Shown here piece after piece: positions 61,909-64,000 of a stretch of DNA of 64,000 nt. Source of the DNA: Neoroseomonas terrae. GTDB lineage: Bacteria > Pseudomonadota > Alphaproteobacteria > Acetobacterales > Acetobacteraceae. The notes beneath the pieces were generated by a model. The model did not search any database and was not told the origin of the DNA. It worked only from the letters and a program-made list of their open reading frames with translations. The stretch lies in the NCBI RefSeq assembly GCF_018129025.1, contig NZ_JAAEDI010000004.1, forward strand, positions 186,001 to 250,000, read 5' to 3'. Numbering within the stretch: position 1 is the first letter of the stretch; each line of letters begins with the position of its first letter. A program made the position numbers and the translations under genes.

Positions 61909-62781
61909 ATGACGCAGGGCTTCGTCCTCGGCGACGTCACCGTCCAGCGCATCATCGAGGAGGAGACGCCGCTCTTCGACCCTCTGACCTTCCTGCCGAC
62001 GCTGACGAAGGATGTGCTGGAGGAGAACCGCGGCTGGATGGAGCCGGCCGCGCTCGATCCGGCGACGGGCAAGCTGATCCTCTGCATCCAGTCCTGGGTG
62101 GTGCGCACGAAGCATCACACGATCCTGGTCGACACCTGCGTCGGCAACGACAAGGACCGGCCGAACCACCCGTTCTGGAACCGGCTGAAGCGCGATTCCT
62201 ACATGCGCGGCCTGGCGGCGCTGGGCCTGACGGTGGATGACATCGACATCGTGATGTGCAGCCACATGCATGTGGATCATGTCGGCTGGAACACGCGGCT
62301 GGAGAACGGCCGCTGGGTGCCGACCTTCCCGCGCGCACGCTACGTCTTCTCCGCGGCCGAGTATGCGTATTGGGAGGGTGAGCACGCCAAGGCCGCCTCG
62401 CCCATCTTCGCCGATTCCGTGCTGCCGGTCGTGGAGGCCGGGCGCGCCGAGATGGTCGCCGACGACCATGCGATCACCGATGCGATCCGGCTGGAGCCCA
62501 CGCCGGGCCACACGCCGCATCATGTCGCGCTGCGCGTCGGCAGTGGCGATCACGAGATGCTGTTCACCGGCGACCTGATCCATTCGCCGATCCAGGCGCG
62601 CTACCCGGAACTCTCGATGCGCGCGGATTGGGATGGGACGTTGGCGGCGAAGACGCGGCGGCGCGTGCTCGACTGTGCCTGCGAAGCGCGCACCTTGCTC
62701 TGTTTCGCGCATTTCCCGTCGCCCGCCCGCGCGCGCGTGTCGCGCTGGGGAACCGGCTTCCGCGCCGACGTGGTGGGCTGA
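61909..62781 (+). CDS. Metallo-beta-lactamase-fold hydrolase
   Basis: 290 residues. Metal motif HMHVDHVG with His119, His121, Asp123 and His124, then the third-metal His in PGHTPHHVALRVG and Asp in TGDLIHSPIQ. CVGNDKDRPNHPFWNRL is characteristic of a group including lactonases and MBL-fold hydrolases. GGGAGG precedes the ATG. Likely hydrolyses a lactone or thioester in the same pathway as the transporter. Exact substrate unknown. Confidence 0.88.
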   Translation: MTQGFVLGDVTVQRIIEEETPLFDPLTFLPTLTKDVLEENRGWMEPAALDPATGKLILCIQSWVVRTKHHTILVDTCVGNDKDRPNHPFWNRLKRDSYMRGLAALGLTVDDIDIVMCSHMHVDHVGWNTRLENGRWVPTFPRARYVFSAAEYAYWEGEHAKAASPIFADSVLPVVEAGRAEMVADDHAITDAIRLEPTPGHTPHHVALRVGSGDHEMLFTGDLIHSPIQARYPELSMRADWDGTLAAKTRRRVLDCACEARTLLCFAHFPSPARARVSRWGTGFRADVVG

Positions 62782-62869
62782 CGCCGCGGGATTGCGCATC
62801 CCACGACGCGGGGGCGTCTGACGCCGCCATCGAACACGCGTCCTCAACGGGTCGTATCATTGACCCTGT

Positions 62870-62884
62870 CGCGATCTGCTCTAG
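62870..62884. repeat. Fragment of the CTAGAGC palindrome family
   Basis: CGCGATCTGCTCTAG, one base different from 58613-58627. It lies between the metallo-hydrolase and the acyl-CoA synthetase gene. Only one half of the palindrome is recognisable. Confidence 0.6.
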
Positions 62885-62915
62885 CCTTCCCGCATAACCC
62901 GCGGTGGAGACGGGC

Positions 62916-64000
62916 ATGGAGGAGACTGAAGCCGGGCGACCCTTGCCCGTCGCGCGCATCGTTGCGCCGCGATCGGTGGCGGTCGTCGGCGCATCGGATG
63001 ATGTCGGCAAGTTTGGCGGCCGCGTCATCCATTATCTGCAGAAGCACGGGTTTCCCGGCACGATCCTGCCGATCAACCCGAACCGTGCGACGATCCGCGG
63101 GCTGCCGGCCTTTCCGCGGGTCAGCGCCGCGCCGGTCGCGGCGGATGTCGCGATCCTCGCCGTGCCGGTCGCGCATCTCGAAGCGCAGATCGCCGATTGC
63201 GCGAAGGCCGGCGTCGGCGCCTGCATCGTCATCACCGGCAAGCTTGCGGAGGCGGGGCCGGAAGGTGCCGCGCTGCAGGACCGTGTGCTGGCGACGGCGC
63301 GCGCGGCCGGAATGCGGCTGGTCGGGCCGAACTGCCTCGGCATCTTCAACCCGGTCGATCGCGCGATGCTGTCATCGTCGCTGGCGTTGGAGGAGGAGGA
63401 CTACGCGCCGGGCGGCATCGGGATGGTCAGTCAGTCGGGCGCGCTGATGGGCACGCTGCTGTCCTTCGGGCGGTATCACGGGGCGCGGTTCAGCCGCTGC
63501 ATCTCGGTGGGCAACCAGGCCGATCTGGGGCTCGAGGACTTCCTTGATTACCTGGTGCAGGACGAGGCGACGCAGGCCATCGGCCTGTACGTCGAAGGGC
63601 TGCGCGACCCGGCGAGGTTCCGCGAACTGCTGCGCGCGGCGCGCAAACCGGTCTTCATCGTGAAGGCCGGGCGCAGCGAAGCCGGGGCGCAGGCGGCGCG
63701 GTCGCATACGGCGAGCCTCGCCGGGGCCTTCCCGTCCTTCGAGGCCGTGTGCCGCGAGGCCGGTGCCGTTGTGATGGAAGACCCGCAGGCGATGGTGCTC
63801 GCCTGCGATGCCGCGATCCGCCTGCCGCGACTGCCGGCGGCGGGGCTGGGCCTCGCGCCCATCGCGTCGTCGGGCGGGTCGACAGTGACCTTCGCCGATA
63901 TGCTGCCGAGCGCGGGGCTGCGCGTCGCGCAGATCTCGGCGGCGACGCGCGCCGTGCTCGGCCGCTGGATGCCGGAGACGCATATCGCGCTGCCGGTCGA
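62916..64000 (+). CDS. NDP-forming acyl-CoA synthetase (acetate-CoA ligase family), 5' part
   Basis: At least 361 residues; the frame runs to the window end with no stop. The N-terminal CoA-binding domain starts VAVVGASDDVGKFGGRVIHYLQKHGFPGTILPINPNRA, with LVGPNCLGIFNP. The succinyl-CoA-ligase-like middle begins GGIGMVSQSGALMGTLLSFG and has GLEDFLDYLVQD. The phospho-His loop is in AGRSEAGAQAARSHTASLAG. It joins CoA to an organic acid while forming NDP. ATG at 62916 has a GGTGGAGAC site. Substrate unknown. Confidence 0.88.
   Translation, partial: MEETEAGRPLPVARIVAPRSVAVVGASDDVGKFGGRVIHYLQKHGFPGTILPINPNRATIRGLPAFPRVSAAPVAADVAILAVPVAHLEAQIADCAKAGVGACIVITGKLAEAGPEGAALQDRVLATARAAGMRLVGPNCLGIFNPVDRAMLSSSLALEEEDYAPGGIGMVSQSGALMGTLLSFGRYHGARFSRCISVGNQADLGLEDFLDYLVQDEATQAIGLYVEGLRDPARFRELLRAARKPVFIVKAGRSEAGAQAARSHTASLAGAFPSFEAVCREAGAVVMEDPQAMVLACDAAIRLPRLPAAGLGLAPIASSGGSTVTFADMLPSAGLRVAQISAATRAVLGRWMPETHIALPV

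Noticed and set aside
1..64000. CRISPR arrays, prophage and replication origin
   Set aside because: No regularly spaced direct repeats, phage structural genes or clusters of DnaA-type boxes were seen.

Overview
The window is GC-rich (first-base and wobble positions almost all G/C, long spurious antisense frames throughout) and reads as chromosome of an alphaproteobacterium, most likely an Acetobacteraceae/Rhodospirillales member of the Roseomonas type. The reasons are the UPF0262 gene, the rpoZ-rsh-acpS-lepB-rnc-era-recO order, the cold-shock gene followed by a DUF6481 gene, an HWE-type histidine kinase, and four Bug-family (TctC-like) periplasmic receptors with no TctAB membrane subunits. 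This taxonomic call is inference; there is no rRNA here.

Layout. 1-5127: DUF983 tail, UPF0262, mtnA, an FAD-linked dehydrogenase, a small lipoprotein, methylglyoxal synthase and an exported NHL beta-propeller. 5242-7960 (minus): an acid-sugar set (cupin, otnK, otnC and a small nucleoside-deoxyribosyltransferase-like protein), mostly overlapping. 8037-12374 (minus): a compact operon of RibD-type reductase, MDR dehydrogenase, small membrane protein, PTPS-like protein, GT4 glycosyltransferase and methyltransferase; this is the best candidate for an undescribed pathway. 12673-18792: split permease, two nucleotide-sugar enzymes and a large sensor kinase. 18906-24351: lipoprotein, acyl-CoA carboxyltransferase, smpB, a sulfite-oxidase-like molybdoenzyme overlapping an exported glutathione peroxidase, family-5 uracil-DNA glycosylase and a NYN protein.

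24414-34318 is a housekeeping block: folK, rpoZ, rsh, acpS, lepB, rnc, era, recO and parC. 34576-40487 holds cspA, DUF6481, tyrS, anmK, a SulP transporter and an HD phosphohydrolase. 40492-42358 is a two-gene Bug receptor/DapA-like unit behind an operator-like inverted repeat.

42744-53365 is an iron-sulfur/tRNA-thiolation region: alpha/beta hydrolase, iscR-like regulator, cysteine desulfurase 1, then an interruption (lipoprotein, 2-hydroxyacid dehydrogenase with an attenuator-like leader, a VOC gene remnant, and a complete IS1595-family element with cargo genes), then cysteine desulfurase 2, ferredoxin, tenA, mnmA and tRNA-Met. IscS supplies sulfur to MnmA, so the grouping is functionally coherent. 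The IS at 47498-49665 has perfect 22-bp inverted repeats and an 8-bp target duplication, and carries up to four small genes including a HEPN-like protein.

53700-64000 is an accessory/catabolic stretch: three Bug receptors, a beta-helix protein, DUF4087, an XRE-DUF3592 membrane protein, SDR, MFS, metallo-hydrolase, and the 5' part of an NDP-forming acyl-CoA synthetase running off the end. A dispersed CTAGAGC-edged palindrome occurs at several gene ends and supplies stop codons for three genes.
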